A stretch of 64,000 bases of DNA. Origin: Gammaproteobacteria bacterium. Lineage in GTDB: Bacteria; Gemmatimonadota; Gemmatimonadetes; Longimicrobiales; Gaopeijiaceae. The notes under the pieces were generated by a model. The model was not told where the DNA came from. It searched no databases and worked only from the letters and a program-made list of their open reading frames with translations. The DNA is taken from NCBI GenBank assembly GCA_028819075.1, contig JAPPMM010000052.1:62001-126000 (forward strand), in the 5' to 3' direction. Position numbers and translations under genes: made by a program. How positions within the stretch are numbered: position 1 is the stretch's first letter; every line of letters starts with the position of its first letter. Below, piece after piece: positions 1 through 8,249 of this stretch.

Positions 1-1680
1 CGGGTGAGCCACGAAGGGTACTCGGCGCGCACCCCGGAGTTCGACCTCATCGTGGCGATGAATCCCGCCACCTACGAGCGCGACATCGCCGAGGTGCGCC
101 CCGGCGGGTACCTCCTGCACGACTCCTCCTGGCCCATGGCCAAGGAGTTCCTGCGGGACGACATCACCTTCCTCGGAGTTCCCCTGGGGGAGATGTGCGT
201 GCGCGAATTCAAGGGGGCGCGGGTGCGCATCCTGATGAAGAACATCGCGTACGCGGGTGCTCTGGCCGCGCTTCTGTCGATGGATCTGGACGTGATCCGC
301 GGGATGATCCAGGAGAAGTTCGCGGCCAAGCCCAAGCTCATCGGTTCCAACTACAAGGCGATCGAGCTGGGCTACGACTACGCGATGGAGCACTTCGACT
401 GCCCGCTGCCCATCCGGCTCCAGACCATGGACGCGACCTCGGACCACGTGCTCATGGACGGCAACACCTCGGCGGCGCTCGGCTGCGTGTTCGCCGGGGC
501 GACGGTGGGCGCGTGGTATCCGATCACGCCCTCGACCTCGCTGATGGACGCCTTCAAGCGCTTCTGCGAGCGCTTCCGCAAGGATCCCGAGACCGGCGAG
601 CGCAGCTTCTTCATCGCCCAGGCCGAGGACGAGCTGGCGGCGGCGGGCGTGGTCATCGGAGCGGGCTGGGCCGGCGCGCGCGCCTTCACCCCCACCAGCG
701 GCCCCGGTGTCTCGCTCATGAGCGAGTTCATCGGGCTGGCCTACTACGCCGAGATCCCGGCGGTCTTCGTGGACGTGCAGCGGGTAGGGCCGTCGACGGG
801 CATGCCCACCCGCACGCAGCAGGGCGACATCGCGGCGGTGGCCTACGCCTCGCACGGCGACACCAAGCACATCGCCCTCTTCCCGGCCAATCCGGAGGAG
901 TCGTTCCAGATGGCGGTGGAGGCCTTCGACCTGGCCGAGCGCTTCCAGAGCCCGGTCTTCCTGGTGCAGGACCTGGACATCGGCATGAACGACTGGATGA
1001 TCCCGAAGCTCCGTTGGGACGACAGCTTCGTGCCCGACCGCGGCAAGGTGCTCGGGGCCGCGGAACTGGAAAAGATCCAGAAATTCTACCGTTACATGGA
1101 TGTGGACGGCGACGGCATTCCGTACCGATCCCTTCCGGGCGTGCACCCCAAGGGGGCGTACTTTACGCGAGGTTCGGGGCACACGAGCCGCGGGACGTAC
1201 ACCGAGGACGCCGACGAGTACACCGAGGTGATGGACCGGCTGAGCAGGAAGATCGACTCCGCCGCGAGCGAGGTGCCCGCGCCGGCCGTGCGCATGCGCG
1301 AGGGCGCGACCATGTCGCTAGTGACCATCGGGTCGTGCGACGGGGCGGTGCGTGAGGCGGCAGACATCCTGGAGCGACAGGGTCTGCCGGTCAACTACAT
1401 GCGCGTGCGCGGCTTCCCGTTCGACGCTCTGGTACGCGAGTTCCTGGACGCGCACGAACTCAACATCGTGGTAGAGCAGAACCGGGACGCGCAGCTGAGA
1501 CGGCTGCTGGTGAACGAGACCGAGGTGGATCCGGCCCGGCTGCATTCGGTGCTGGACTACGGCGGCTTCCCCATGAGCGCGGCCTTCGTGGCCGGCGAGG
1601 TGAACGAACACCTGGGTCGCGCGCCGGAGGAAACGAAGGTGCGGCCGGCAGCGGAGCGGCCGGAAGGAGCGGTGGCATGA
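1..1680 (+). CDS. korA: 2-oxoacid:ferredoxin oxidoreductase, fused gamma/alpha subunit (5' partial)
   Basis: Cytoplasmic enzyme subunit that oxidatively decarboxylates a 2-oxoacid (probably 2-oxoglutarate) to the acyl-CoA and reduces ferredoxin. The reading frame is open to base 1, and the first residues already lie inside the gamma domain, so the start is outside the window. The rest of the gamma domain covers about residues 1-130. The alpha (POR N-terminal) domain follows, with GNTSAALGCVFAG and YPITPSTS near residues 152-175, and then a transketolase-C-like part. An acidic, charged stretch near residues 350-420 looks like a lineage insertion. The stop overlaps the korB start (ATGA), so the two are translationally coupled. 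The 2-oxoglutarate specificity is inferred from the KorA-like fusion layout, not from a substrate motif. Confidence 0.9.
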   Translation, partial: RVSHEGYSARTPEFDLIVAMNPATYERDIAEVRPGGYLLHDSSWPMAKEFLRDDITFLGVPLGEMCVREFKGARVRILMKNIAYAGALAALLSMDLDVIRGMIQEKFAAKPKLIGSNYKAIELGYDYAMEHFDCPLPIRLQTMDATSDHVLMDGNTSAALGCVFAGATVGAWYPITPSTSLMDAFKRFCERFRKDPETGERSFFIAQAEDELAAAGVVIGAGWAGARAFTPTSGPGVSLMSEFIGLAYYAEIPAVFVDVQRVGPSTGMPTRTQQGDIAAVAYASHGDTKHIALFPANPEESFQMAVEAFDLAERFQSPVFLVQDLDIGMNDWMIPKLRWDDSFVPDRGKVLGAAELEKIQKFYRYMDVDGDGIPYRSLPGVHPKGAYFTRGSGHTSRGTYTEDADEYTEVMDRLSRKIDSAASEVPAPAVRMREGATMSLVTIGSCDGAVREAADILERQGLPVNYMRVRGFPFDALVREFLDAHELNIVVEQNRDAQLRRLLVNETEVDPARLHSVLDYGGFPMSAAFVAGEVNEHLGRAPEETKVRPAAERPEGAVA

Positions 1681-2732
1681 CCTATATCGCCAAGCCCGCG
1701 GTCCGGCATCCGGGCCTGGGCGCCAACGACCTCGGCCTGCACATGCGGGACTACGAGGGCACGATCTCGACCCTGTGCGCGGGGTGCGGCCACGACTCGG
1801 TCACCGCCGCGGTCATCCAGGCCTTCTACGAACTCTCCATCCCGCCGCACCGCATCGCCAAGATGAGCGGCATCGGCTGCTCGGCCAAGACGCCCGCGTA
1901 CTTCGTGAACGAGGCGCACGGGTTCAACGGGGTGCACGGGCGCATGCCCGCCCTCGCGACCGGGGCCAACGCGGCCAACAAGGACCTCTACTACATCGGC
2001 ATTTCCGGCGACGGCGACTCGCTCTCCATCGGCCTGGGCCAGTTCTGCCACGCCATCCGCCGCAACGTCAACATCCTGTACGTGCTGGAGAACAACGGCG
2101 TCTACGGGCTCACCAAGGGGCAGTTCTCGGCTTCCGCCGACGTGGGCTCGCGCTCCAAGCGCGGCGTGCCCAACAAGAGCGAGCCCATTGACCCGGTGGC
2201 GCTGGCGCTCACACTGGGGGCCACCTTCGTCGCGCGCGGCTTCTCGGGCGACAAGCAGCAGCTCCTCCCACTGCTGAAGGCCGGGCTGATGCACAAGGGA
2301 TTCGCCTTCCTGGACGTGATCTCGCCGTGCGTCACCTTCAACGACCACGTCGGGTCGACGAAGAGCTACCTCTACACCCGCCACCACGGACACGAGCTGG
2401 TGCCGGTGGACTTCGTGCCCATCCGCTCGGAGATCTCGGCCTCGTACGAGAAGGGGAGCCGCACCTCCATCACCATGCACGACGGCAGCATGGTGCGCTT
2501 CCGCAAGGTCCCCGAGGACTACGACCCCACCGACCGCCTGTCCGCCTACGAGCACTACCGATCGCTGCAGAACCGGGGCGAGGTGGTGACGGGGCTCCTC
2601 TACCTTGACCCCGGCGGCGAGGACATGCACGACGACAACGCGACCACGCCCACGCCGCTCGCCGAGCTGTCCCACGAGGACCTCTGCCCCGGCAGCGAGC
2701 AGATGGACGCGCTGATGGAGGAGTTCAGGTAG
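1677..2732 (+). CDS. korB: 2-oxoacid:ferredoxin oxidoreductase, beta (TPP-binding) subunit
   Basis: Thiamine-pyrophosphate subunit partnering the upstream alpha/gamma subunit. The TPP-binding signature is clear: SGDGDSLSIG near residue 105, followed by ENNGVYGLTKGQ about 30 residues later. CAGCGHDS near residue 33 carries the cysteines typical of this subunit. At 351 residues it is slightly longer than classical KorB (about 280-340), the excess being an acidic C-terminal tail. The start ATG overlaps the korA stop by 4 bp. The pair would serve a reductive or ferredoxin-linked TCA step, as in other bacteria that replace 2-oxoglutarate dehydrogenase with KorAB. Confidence 0.92.
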   Translation: MTYIAKPAVRHPGLGANDLGLHMRDYEGTISTLCAGCGHDSVTAAVIQAFYELSIPPHRIAKMSGIGCSAKTPAYFVNEAHGFNGVHGRMPALATGANAANKDLYYIGISGDGDSLSIGLGQFCHAIRRNVNILYVLENNGVYGLTKGQFSASADVGSRSKRGVPNKSEPIDPVALALTLGATFVARGFSGDKQQLLPLLKAGLMHKGFAFLDVISPCVTFNDHVGSTKSYLYTRHHGHELVPVDFVPIRSEISASYEKGSRTSITMHDGSMVRFRKVPEDYDPTDRLSAYEHYRSLQNRGEVVTGLLYLDPGGEDMHDDNATTPTPLAELSHEDLCPGSEQMDALMEEFR

Positions 2733-2747
2733 GGGGGAGGTTCGGGG

Positions 2748-3563
2748 CTATTCCTCTTCCGGGTCTTCCATCCCCGCCGGTTTACGAGTGATGGACTGCT
2801 TGAGTGCGTCCAGATTCGCGTTGACGACTGCCTTCACCAGTTCGAAGTCCGTCTCGTTCAATGGGATGGGGATTCTCAAGACAGCCTGACCGCCGCTCAC
2901 AAGCGGGATGTTCAAGTCCCAGTCCTTCGTTGTCGAGGCATCCGTCGACGGCATCGGTCGGTCAATGGTCCTCGGGCTGCTCTCCGGCTCTTCGGCAAGG
3001 GCATCGGGTTCCGGTTCGCGCGGGTCTGATGCGTCGCTTTCGCCCGAAGGCGTGTCGCGAACGCCATCACCAAGCAGGCTGGCGAACTGCAACGTAGCCC
3101 GGAAGGTTGCGCTGAAGCTGTCGATCGCCTTCCGGTTGAACCCTCGGTTGGCCAGTTCCCAACGCATCGTGCTTTCCGAGGGGAGTTGACCGCCTTCCTT
3201 CCACTTCTCCCAGAGAGCCGCGTGGATCGTCGGAGCCAACGCTGCTTCCCGGCACGCTTCAATCCACCCTGGATCAGCGGGCGCCTTGAGCGCCAGCACC
3301 TTGCCGTTCTCGGACAGCCAAACTACCCGCTGATCTCCGCTACCCTTTTCTTCCAGGAGTTCGTAGTGTCGGAGGGCTGCCAGGATCCGTTGTCCGAGGC
3401 CACTCTTGGGGCGATATCCCCAGTGGTCCAGAACGGTTGCCGCTGGCACCTCATTGAAGTGCTCCTGCTCGTAGAGTGTCCTGGTGCGCTCAATGGCGTC
3501 TTCGAGTGCGATTGCTGGATGTTCCGGGCTTCGGGTCCGCGATGGCTTTGTCGTCTCTGGCAT
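2748..3563 (-). CDS. conserved protein with N-terminal winged-helix domain, function unknown
   Basis: About 271 residues. Residues about 15-95 look like a winged-helix fold: a helix with ERTRTLYEQ, then VLDHWGYRP, ILAALRHYELLEEKG and a strand VVWLSENGKVLAL. A second helical block (WELANRGFNRKAI) follows, then a Pro/Glu/Ser-rich linker and a C-terminal segment that predicts beta-strand (AVLRIPIPL). I do not recognise a named family with certainty. It may be a DNA-binding regulator. AGGAGG lies 9 bases before the ATG at 3563; the ATG at 3569 is only 3 bases away, so 3563 is preferred. It faces korB convergently and sits next to the toxin-antitoxin pair. Confidence 0.6.
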   Translation of the reverse strand: MPETTKPSRTRSPEHPAIALEDAIERTRTLYEQEHFNEVPAATVLDHWGYRPKSGLGQRILAALRHYELLEEKGSGDQRVVWLSENGKVLALKAPADPGWIEACREAALAPTIHAALWEKWKEGGQLPSESTMRWELANRGFNRKAIDSFSATFRATLQFASLLGDGVRDTPSGESDASDPREPEPDALAEEPESSPRTIDRPMPSTDASTTKDWDLNIPLVSGGQAVLRIPIPLNETDFELVKAVVNANLDALKQSITRKPAGMEDPEEE

Positions 3564-3599
3564 TCTCATGCACCTCCTGCAAGTAGATACGCAGGAAGT

Positions 3600-3628
3600 A
3601 ATCTGGTATGCGATGCCCTTCTTGTCAA
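3600..3628 (-). promoter_or_regulatory. candidate promoter for the winged-helix gene
   Basis: On the minus strand TTGACA (complement of 3623-3628) is followed after 17 bases by CAGATT (3600-3605), a weak -10. It lies about 37 bases upstream of the preferred start at 3563. The -35 is perfect but the -10 is poor, so confidence is low. Confidence 0.35.
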
Positions 3629-3644
3629 CTGGTAGCAGTGACAC

Positions 3645-3673
3645 TTGACAGCACAGCACTGATAGGCTAGGAT
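3645..3673 (+). promoter_or_regulatory. strong sigma70-type promoter running antisense into higA
   Basis: TTGACA at 3645-3650, a 17-base spacer, and TAGGAT at 3668-3673 form one of the best sigma70-like promoters I see here. It points right, into the 3' end of higA on the opposite strand. No convincing plus-strand gene begins until higB at 4120, so a transcript would be antisense to higA with a leader of about 440 bases before higB. Confidence 0.45.
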
Positions 3674-3753
3674 AAAGTAGTCCTTATCTTGGAAACTCGA
3701 CCGAACGTCCTCTCGTGTCTCGGAGACCGAAGACAAATGATCTTGATGAGAAC

Positions 3754-4092
3754 CTACCGGATGCCAACCGGCGTTTCCTGGCGCTCGTCGGCTCGAACCG
3801 GCTCGATTCGGCCAACCGCGGATATTGTGGATTCTTCTCGCATCTGGTGCCAGAGATCCCATGCTAGTTGGCTGGTGAGCCAGAAGCCAGCGGACACCCC
3901 AAACAACTTCTCAAGTCGCAGCGCGGTATCCGGGGTAACCCCTCGCCGCTCGTTGATGACGGCGTTCAGCCGCTGGAATGAAATCCCGAGCGCTCGGGCA
4001 GCTCTCGTCTGCGTAAGCCCATGCGTGGCTATGACCCTCGTCACGTGCAGGCCAGGGTGGGTGGGAGGACGGTTCTTCGGCAATCGAATCAT
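3754..4092 (-). CDS. higA: HigA-family antitoxin (XRE helix-turn-helix)
   Basis: The 112-residue protein matches the HigA addiction-module antitoxin family. The N-terminus MIRLPKNRPPTHPG is typical. An XRE-type helix-turn-helix occupies about residues 20-75 (LTQTRAARALGISFQRLNAVINERRG), and the family-typical segment LEKLFGVSAGFWLTSQ follows. HigA neutralises the HigB RNase and represses its own operon. The toxin gene is not co-directional: it starts 27 bp away on the other strand. AAGGA lies a few bases before the ATG. The C-terminal tail is about 20 residues longer than in short homologues. Confidence 0.88.
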   Translation of the reverse strand: MIRLPKNRPPTHPGLHVTRVIATHGLTQTRAARALGISFQRLNAVINERRGVTPDTALRLEKLFGVSAGFWLTSQLAWDLWHQMREESTISAVGRIEPVRADERQETPVGIR

Positions 4093-4119
4093 TGGGTGTT
4101 CCTTTGGAGGGTCGTTACC

Positions 4120-4410
4120 GTGATCGTCTCATTCGGCGACAAGGGCACGGAAGACATCTTCGACGGGCAGAATACCAAAGCTGCCCGAAAGGCGTGCCCT
4201 ACCCATTTGTTCTCCGCGGCGATGGAAGTGTTGGACGCGCTCAACTACGCGATGAGCCTGCAAGATCTCAAAGGTCTTGGATACGGGCTGCATAAGCTGC
4301 ACCGAGAGCGAGCAGGGCAGTGGGCGATCAAGATCAACAAGCAATACCGAGTCTGCTTCGTTTGGGCATCCGATGGTCCCAGGGAAGTGGAGATAACTGA
4401 CTACCACTAG
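4120..4410 (+). CDS. higB: HigB-family toxin (RelE-like mRNA interferase), divergent from higA
   Basis: 96-residue protein with the HigB/killer-family pattern: an N-terminal SFGDKGTEDIFDG strand-helix, the central GLGYGLHKLHRERAGQWAIKINKQYRVCF core and the terminal EVEITDYH. Such toxins cleave mRNA on the ribosome. The start is GTG at 4120, with GGAGG ending 9 bases upstream; the longer reading frame to 4021 would overlap higA and lacks toxin homology. The usual order is higB then higA on one strand. Here they diverge from a 27-bp gap, so both promoters and the HigA operator must share or overlap that gap or lie inside the genes. Confidence 0.85.
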   Translation: MIVSFGDKGTEDIFDGQNTKAARKACPTHLFSAAMEVLDALNYAMSLQDLKGLGYGLHKLHRERAGQWAIKINKQYRVCFVWASDGPREVEITDYH

Positions 4411-4439
4411 GATTCTGAGTTCTCTCGGGAGCAAGTATA

Positions 4440-4457
4440 ACGTAGCCCGTGCTACGT
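4440..4457. other. short inverted repeat downstream of higB
   Basis: ACGTAGC (4440-4446) and GCTACGT (4451-4457) form a perfect 7-bp stem with a 4-base loop, 30 bp after the higB stop and before the convergent propeller gene. It may be a weak terminator or an operator. There is no U-tract. Confidence 0.35.
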
Positions 4458-4519
4458 GTCAACGACATCTTGGTGTCACGCCTCCGTTGCGCTGAGCCAG
4501 ACGCTCTCAAACCAATTCG

Positions 4520-5695
4520 TCACGGGATCGGCGTCCCGAACTTCAGCCGCTGGATGTCGTACCAGTCGATTCCGCGGTCCGGGATCGCATCGGCATCGTC
4601 AGGTCCGACCGGACGCTCGACCAGCACGGCGAGCGTCGAGCCGAGCACGTCGAAGCCCACGCCCCGATGGCGCACGCGCACCGAGCCGGAAAACTCGGGT
4701 CCCGTGTACACGTCTAGGTAGGAGTAACGCTCGCGGTCGCGGTCGGTGAGGACCCAGAGCCGGTCCTGGTCGTCGACCCAGTAGTGTATGCCGTAGTACT
4801 TGGGTCTCCGTCGGTATTCTTCAACCTCGCAGGGCAGGCTGAGCAGCCTCGTGGCTGGCAATTCGCAGGCTTCCAGGTAGCGCTCCACATCTCTGCGGGT
4901 GGGGTACTCGAGCGTGTGCAGGGGAGGCTGTACCAGGATCCCGAACTCGTCGTCCGGGTCGGAGAGGTACAGCATTTGTCCGCGGCAAAGGGAGGCGAAG
5001 ACGATGCCGCCGGACGGAAACCTTCGTGCGTTACCCAGGCTCCGACGGGTGCTTCCCGTGGAGAACACGAACGGGGGACAGTCGGCCGGCGCGACTATCG
5101 CGGTCGGGAAATACCGTTCCCAGAGGATCTCCCCTGTTGCGATATCGATTTCCAGGTGCCGCACATGCACGGAACGCGATGGACCATCGCTTTCAAGCTG
5201 GGAGCCCATCAACACCGAGTCTGCCGATCCCGAGAGCCTGATACTCCTTGGCACCGGCGCCTCGGAAACGAACCTTCCGGTAGGCTCGAATAGCGCGATC
5301 CAGTTGTATCCGATGACGGCGACGGTACCGTCAGGTCCGCGCGTGACCAGCCGGGGTCGGGTACGGAACTCCCCCGGACCTCCGCCTTGCCGTCCGAAGA
5401 CATCCGCCTGTTCACCGTCACGATAGATGCAGTGAACCCTTGTTTCGTAGTCGTCAACGACGCACGCCGTGGCCTCGGTGGTGAGTGCCAGATACCCGTT
5501 AATGGAAAGAGGGGCTGGCGAAGACGTGAACGGCGTCAGAGGAATCGCAACCGCCTCCGGTCCCTCCGCAGAATCGCAGGACACTGCAGCGAGGGCGATC
5601 AGGGCCAGCGAAGCCTCCCTCCTGGGCGGCCAGTTTGGTGACCACCAGGAGAATGACCATGGCCAGGAGCTGATCGAGGAACCGGCGCAACTCAC
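4520..5695 (-). CDS. 6-bladed beta-propeller lipoprotein
   Basis: Secreted or outer-membrane-facing propeller of the 6-bladed type common in Gemmatimonadota and Bacteroidota. The blades carry repeating motifs such as FGRQGGGPGEF, DGTVAVIG and WVDDQDRLWVLTDRD. A lipobox (LAAVSC) lies near residue 40, so about 40 residues precede the lipidated Cys if the GTG at 5695 is the start. That leader is Ser/Trp-rich and atypical. A start nearer the lipobox (an AGGAGGGAG sits just before a CTG codon) is possible, so the N-terminus is uncertain. It follows the membrane protein gene by 12 bp and is probably cotranscribed. The molecular role of these propellers is not established. Confidence 0.75.
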   Translation of the reverse strand: MSCAGSSISSWPWSFSWWSPNWPPRREASLALIALAAVSCDSAEGPEAVAIPLTPFTSSPAPLSINGYLALTTEATACVVDDYETRVHCIYRDGEQADVFGRQGGGPGEFRTRPRLVTRGPDGTVAVIGYNWIALFEPTGRFVSEAPVPRSIRLSGSADSVLMGSQLESDGPSRSVHVRHLEIDIATGEILWERYFPTAIVAPADCPPFVFSTGSTRRSLGNARRFPSGGIVFASLCRGQMLYLSDPDDEFGILVQPPLHTLEYPTRRDVERYLEACELPATRLLSLPCEVEEYRRRPKYYGIHYWVDDQDRLWVLTDRDRERYSYLDVYTGPEFSGSVRVRHRGVGFDVLGSTLAVLVERPVGPDDADAIPDRGIDWYDIQRLKFGTPIP

Positions 5696-5707
5696 GTGTA
5701 CCGCCTG

Positions 5708-6454
5708 CTATTGCGATGGCAGTTGCACGTACCGGGCGATCCGGTCCACCAGCGCTTCCGCCTCCGCGCGGCGCTTGCGTCCGGTCGATTTCATGACCTG
5801 GCGCATCGCCACGTACAGTGTGCCGGTGAGGGCGAAGGGAAAGGCCAGTGCGAAGAGAGCCGAGCCCAGCGCTCCCAGGCCCACTCCGAAACCGAGACCC
5901 ATCCCGATTCCCATCCCGCCTCCGCCCACGACACCGCCGTAGAGCGCTCCCGCGTAACTCTGCAGGCGCTCTTCGGCCTGGATGCGCGTCTCGCCGTTGC
6001 GCGACGCCACGATCAACTGAAGGGAGCGAGTCTGGTAGTCCGAAGTTTCGGATCTCCACGTCAGGATGCGCCCGACCATCGATGTGTCGCCCGGTACATC
6101 GGTAGCCATCTGGATCTCCGTGACGATCTGCTCGTAGTCCTCGTCCCGCAGTTCGCCCGGGATGATCCGCTCGGCGCGAACCAGAAGCGGGGTGCCGGCC
6201 AGCGAGTCTCTGAGTCCCGTGGGCTCCGGGCCGTCGATGCGGGCCGCCGCCAACTGGATGTAGCGCGGCTCGATCCCCGCCTCCGCGGCCACCTCCTGCA
6301 GTGTGGCCAGCGTCATCCCGCGACCCTCCTGGCCACCGGGCCCACCGGCCTCGTTCGACCGCTGCAGCTCGGTGGCGTACTTCAGCAGACGGCCGACCTC
6401 CTTGTCGCTGTAGCGGCGGGGCGGACCTCGGCGCGGGGGGTCGTCCTGGGGCAT
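5708..6454 (-). CDS. hypothetical membrane protein with N-terminal helical domain
   Basis: 248 residues. The N-terminal part (about 1-75) is charged and helical, with YSDKEVGRLLKYATELQ and MTLATLQEVAAEAGIEPRYIQLAAARI, reminiscent of small DNA- or protein-binding helical bundles. A beta-rich middle follows (SLQLIVASRNGETRIQAEE). A glycine-rich hydrophobic stretch (about 170-215, repeated GxGxG) forms one or two membrane segments. The basic tail after it contains KSTGRKRR. It lies 9 bp downstream of the symporter gene and 12 bp upstream of the propeller gene, so it is in the same minus-strand unit. No function can be assigned. Confidence 0.65.
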   Translation of the reverse strand: MPQDDPPRRGPPRRYSDKEVGRLLKYATELQRSNEAGGPGGQEGRGMTLATLQEVAAEAGIEPRYIQLAAARIDGPEPTGLRDSLAGTPLLVRAERIIPGELRDEDYEQIVTEIQMATDVPGDTSMVGRILTWRSETSDYQTRSLQLIVASRNGETRIQAEERLQSYAGALYGGVVGGGGMGIGMGLGFGVGLGALGSALFALAFPFALTGTLYVAMRQVMKSTGRKRRAEAEALVDRIARYVQLPSQ

Positions 6455-6463
6455 GGCGATCTT

Positions 6464-7954
6464 CTACTGCTCCTCCCCGTACACGAACCGCTCCACCTCC
6501 CCGTGCACGCGCTTGACCGTCTTGGCGGACGGTCCTGCCGTGACGGCCGATACCGCAACGGCAACGACGAAGTTCGCGGCAAGGCCCCAGAGCCCGCCGT
6601 GGATGCCCATCGGGTTCGGATCGAGCAGGAGGGACCACCACAGGGTGGCCACGCCGGCGGCCAGCCCGGCCAGCACGCCCGCCTTGCTGAGCGAGCGGCC
6701 GCCCGGGAAGCAGATGCCGATGATGGCGGGAAGCAACTGGAGGGCGCCCGAGCCCGAGAGGTTGATGATGCTGACCAGCAGGGCGCCTTCCTGGAGCGAC
6801 AGCCAGTAGGCCACCACCAGCAATGCCAGGACGATGGCCTGGCCGACGCGCACGTAGTGCTTCTGGCTGCGGTCCCGCACCAGGTAGCGCTGGTACACGT
6901 CCCGGGTCAGCACGGTCATGTTGGCGTGCAGGATGGAGTCCAGGGTGGACATGGCGGCCGCCGCCGCGCCGGCCAGGATCAGGCCGGTGAGCCAGGGGGG
7001 CGCGAAGGAGAAGAGCAGCTCCGGGAAGATGCGGTCCGCCTGGGCGAGGTCCGGGAGCACCAGGGCGCCCCCGAGGCCAACCAGAGCCGCCGGGATGTAG
7101 AGCGTCATCAGGTAGATGGGGGTTGTCGCGCCCAGCAGCTTGAGCGTCCTCCCGTCCACCGCCGTGTAGTAGCGGATCATCATGTGCGGCTGCAGCACGA
7201 TGCCGAAGGACAGCGTGATGACCATCCCCACCCAGATGCCCGGCGTGAACAGCCCTTCCGGGCCGGGAAGCGTGAGCAGCTCGGGACGCTGCTCCGCCAC
7301 CGCCCGCCAGAGCTCGACCGGCCCCCCGAACAGCTCGAAGGAGAGCACCAGCGCCCCCGCCCACACCGCGACGTACATCCACACGCCCTGCATGACGTCG
7401 GTCCAGTAGACCGCCCGCAGCCCGCCGATCGCCAGGTGCACCGCGGCCACCGCGAGCATCACGAACACGCCGACCTCGAACGAGATGCGCCCGTCCGAGG
7501 CGACCTCCACGATGTAGCCCAGCGCGAGGGCCTGCACCTGGATGTAGAGGATGGTGAAGAGGACCGAGAACAGCGCGATCGCCACCCGAACCGCCTCGGA
7601 TTCGTAGAAGTCGGCCAGCATGTCCGCCGGGGTGATGTAGCCGAACGTCTTCCCCAGCGCCCAGATGCGGGTGCCGATGACGTAGGTGATGGCGCCGACC
7701 AGCACGGTCCACGCCCCGGCCGCCCAGAAGCCGATGCCGTGGGTGTAGAAGAACCCGCCCGAACCCAGGAACGCGAAGGCCGAGTGGAAGGTGGCCACCA
7801 CCGTCAGGTATAGAACCACAAACCCCGTGCGCCGGCCGGCCAGGAGGAAGTCCTCCATGTCCACCGACATGTGCCGGTTGGCCACCACGGCCACCCCGAG
7901 CGTTATCAGCAGGTAGATGAAGATCAGGCTGGTGGCGACGACCCAGGTTTCCAT
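6464..7954 (-). CDS. sodium:solute symporter (SSS family)
   Basis: Integral inner-membrane transporter of 496 residues with about 13 hydrophobic segments. Family landmarks are the N-terminal membrane segment followed by DFLLAGRRTGF, the GFWAAGAWTVLVGAITYVIGTRIW region, YITPADMLADFYES, and AAAAAMSTLDSILHANMTVLTRD with the SSS signature around residue 345. Such proteins drive uptake of sugars, amino acids or carboxylates with Na+. The substrate cannot be read from the sequence. A 77-residue two-helix membrane protein lies just upstream, as is common for this subfamily. Confidence 0.88.
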   Translation of the reverse strand: METWVVATSLIFIYLLITLGVAVVANRHMSVDMEDFLLAGRRTGFVVLYLTVVATFHSAFAFLGSGGFFYTHGIGFWAAGAWTVLVGAITYVIGTRIWALGKTFGYITPADMLADFYESEAVRVAIALFSVLFTILYIQVQALALGYIVEVASDGRISFEVGVFVMLAVAAVHLAIGGLRAVYWTDVMQGVWMYVAVWAGALVLSFELFGGPVELWRAVAEQRPELLTLPGPEGLFTPGIWVGMVITLSFGIVLQPHMMIRYYTAVDGRTLKLLGATTPIYLMTLYIPAALVGLGGALVLPDLAQADRIFPELLFSFAPPWLTGLILAGAAAAAMSTLDSILHANMTVLTRDVYQRYLVRDRSQKHYVRVGQAIVLALLVVAYWLSLQEGALLVSIINLSGSGALQLLPAIIGICFPGGRSLSKAGVLAGLAAGVATLWWSLLLDPNPMGIHGGLWGLAANFVVAVAVSAVTAGPSAKTVKRVHGEVERFVYGEEQ

Positions 7955-7967
7955 CAGGGAGCCACCT

Positions 7968-8201
7968 CTACAAACCCCGCCGGTAGGCCCAGATCAGCAC
8001 GCCGATGAGCACCGAGTAGACCACGAAGAGCGCGACGTACAGGAACGGCAGCCCGAGGAAGGTCGGCTCGATCCGGTTCAGCACCCTGTGCGTCACCGGC
8101 GGCATGGCGAGCATGAACAGCAGGACGAACGCAACCACCGCGATGCGCCCGTCGCGGGTGCGCGGCCAGAGATGGCTACGGGGAGGATCGGGTCGGGACA
8201 T
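7968..8201 (-). CDS. small membrane protein accompanying the symporter (DUF3311-like)
   Basis: 77 residues with two predicted transmembrane helices (about 20-40 and 50-72) and a C-terminal WAYRRGL. Small two-helix proteins of this kind, often annotated DUF3311, sit directly upstream of SSS symporters and are thought to be accessory subunits. It is separated from the symporter start by 13 bp. The family name is tentative; the association is read from position. Confidence 0.7.
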   Translation of the reverse strand: MSRPDPPRSHLWPRTRDGRIAVVAFVLLFMLAMPPVTHRVLNRIEPTFLGLPFLYVALFVVYSVLIGVLIWAYRRGL

Positions 8202-8249
8202 GGCCGGGAAAGATGCCCGGGGCAGCGGCTGCGGGCAAGCGCCCGCCCC

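Noticed and set aside
5499..7712. Minus-strand open frame of 737 codons overlapping the symporter
   Set aside because: Out of frame with the clear symporter and membrane-protein genes; low-complexity Arg/Gly/Pro.
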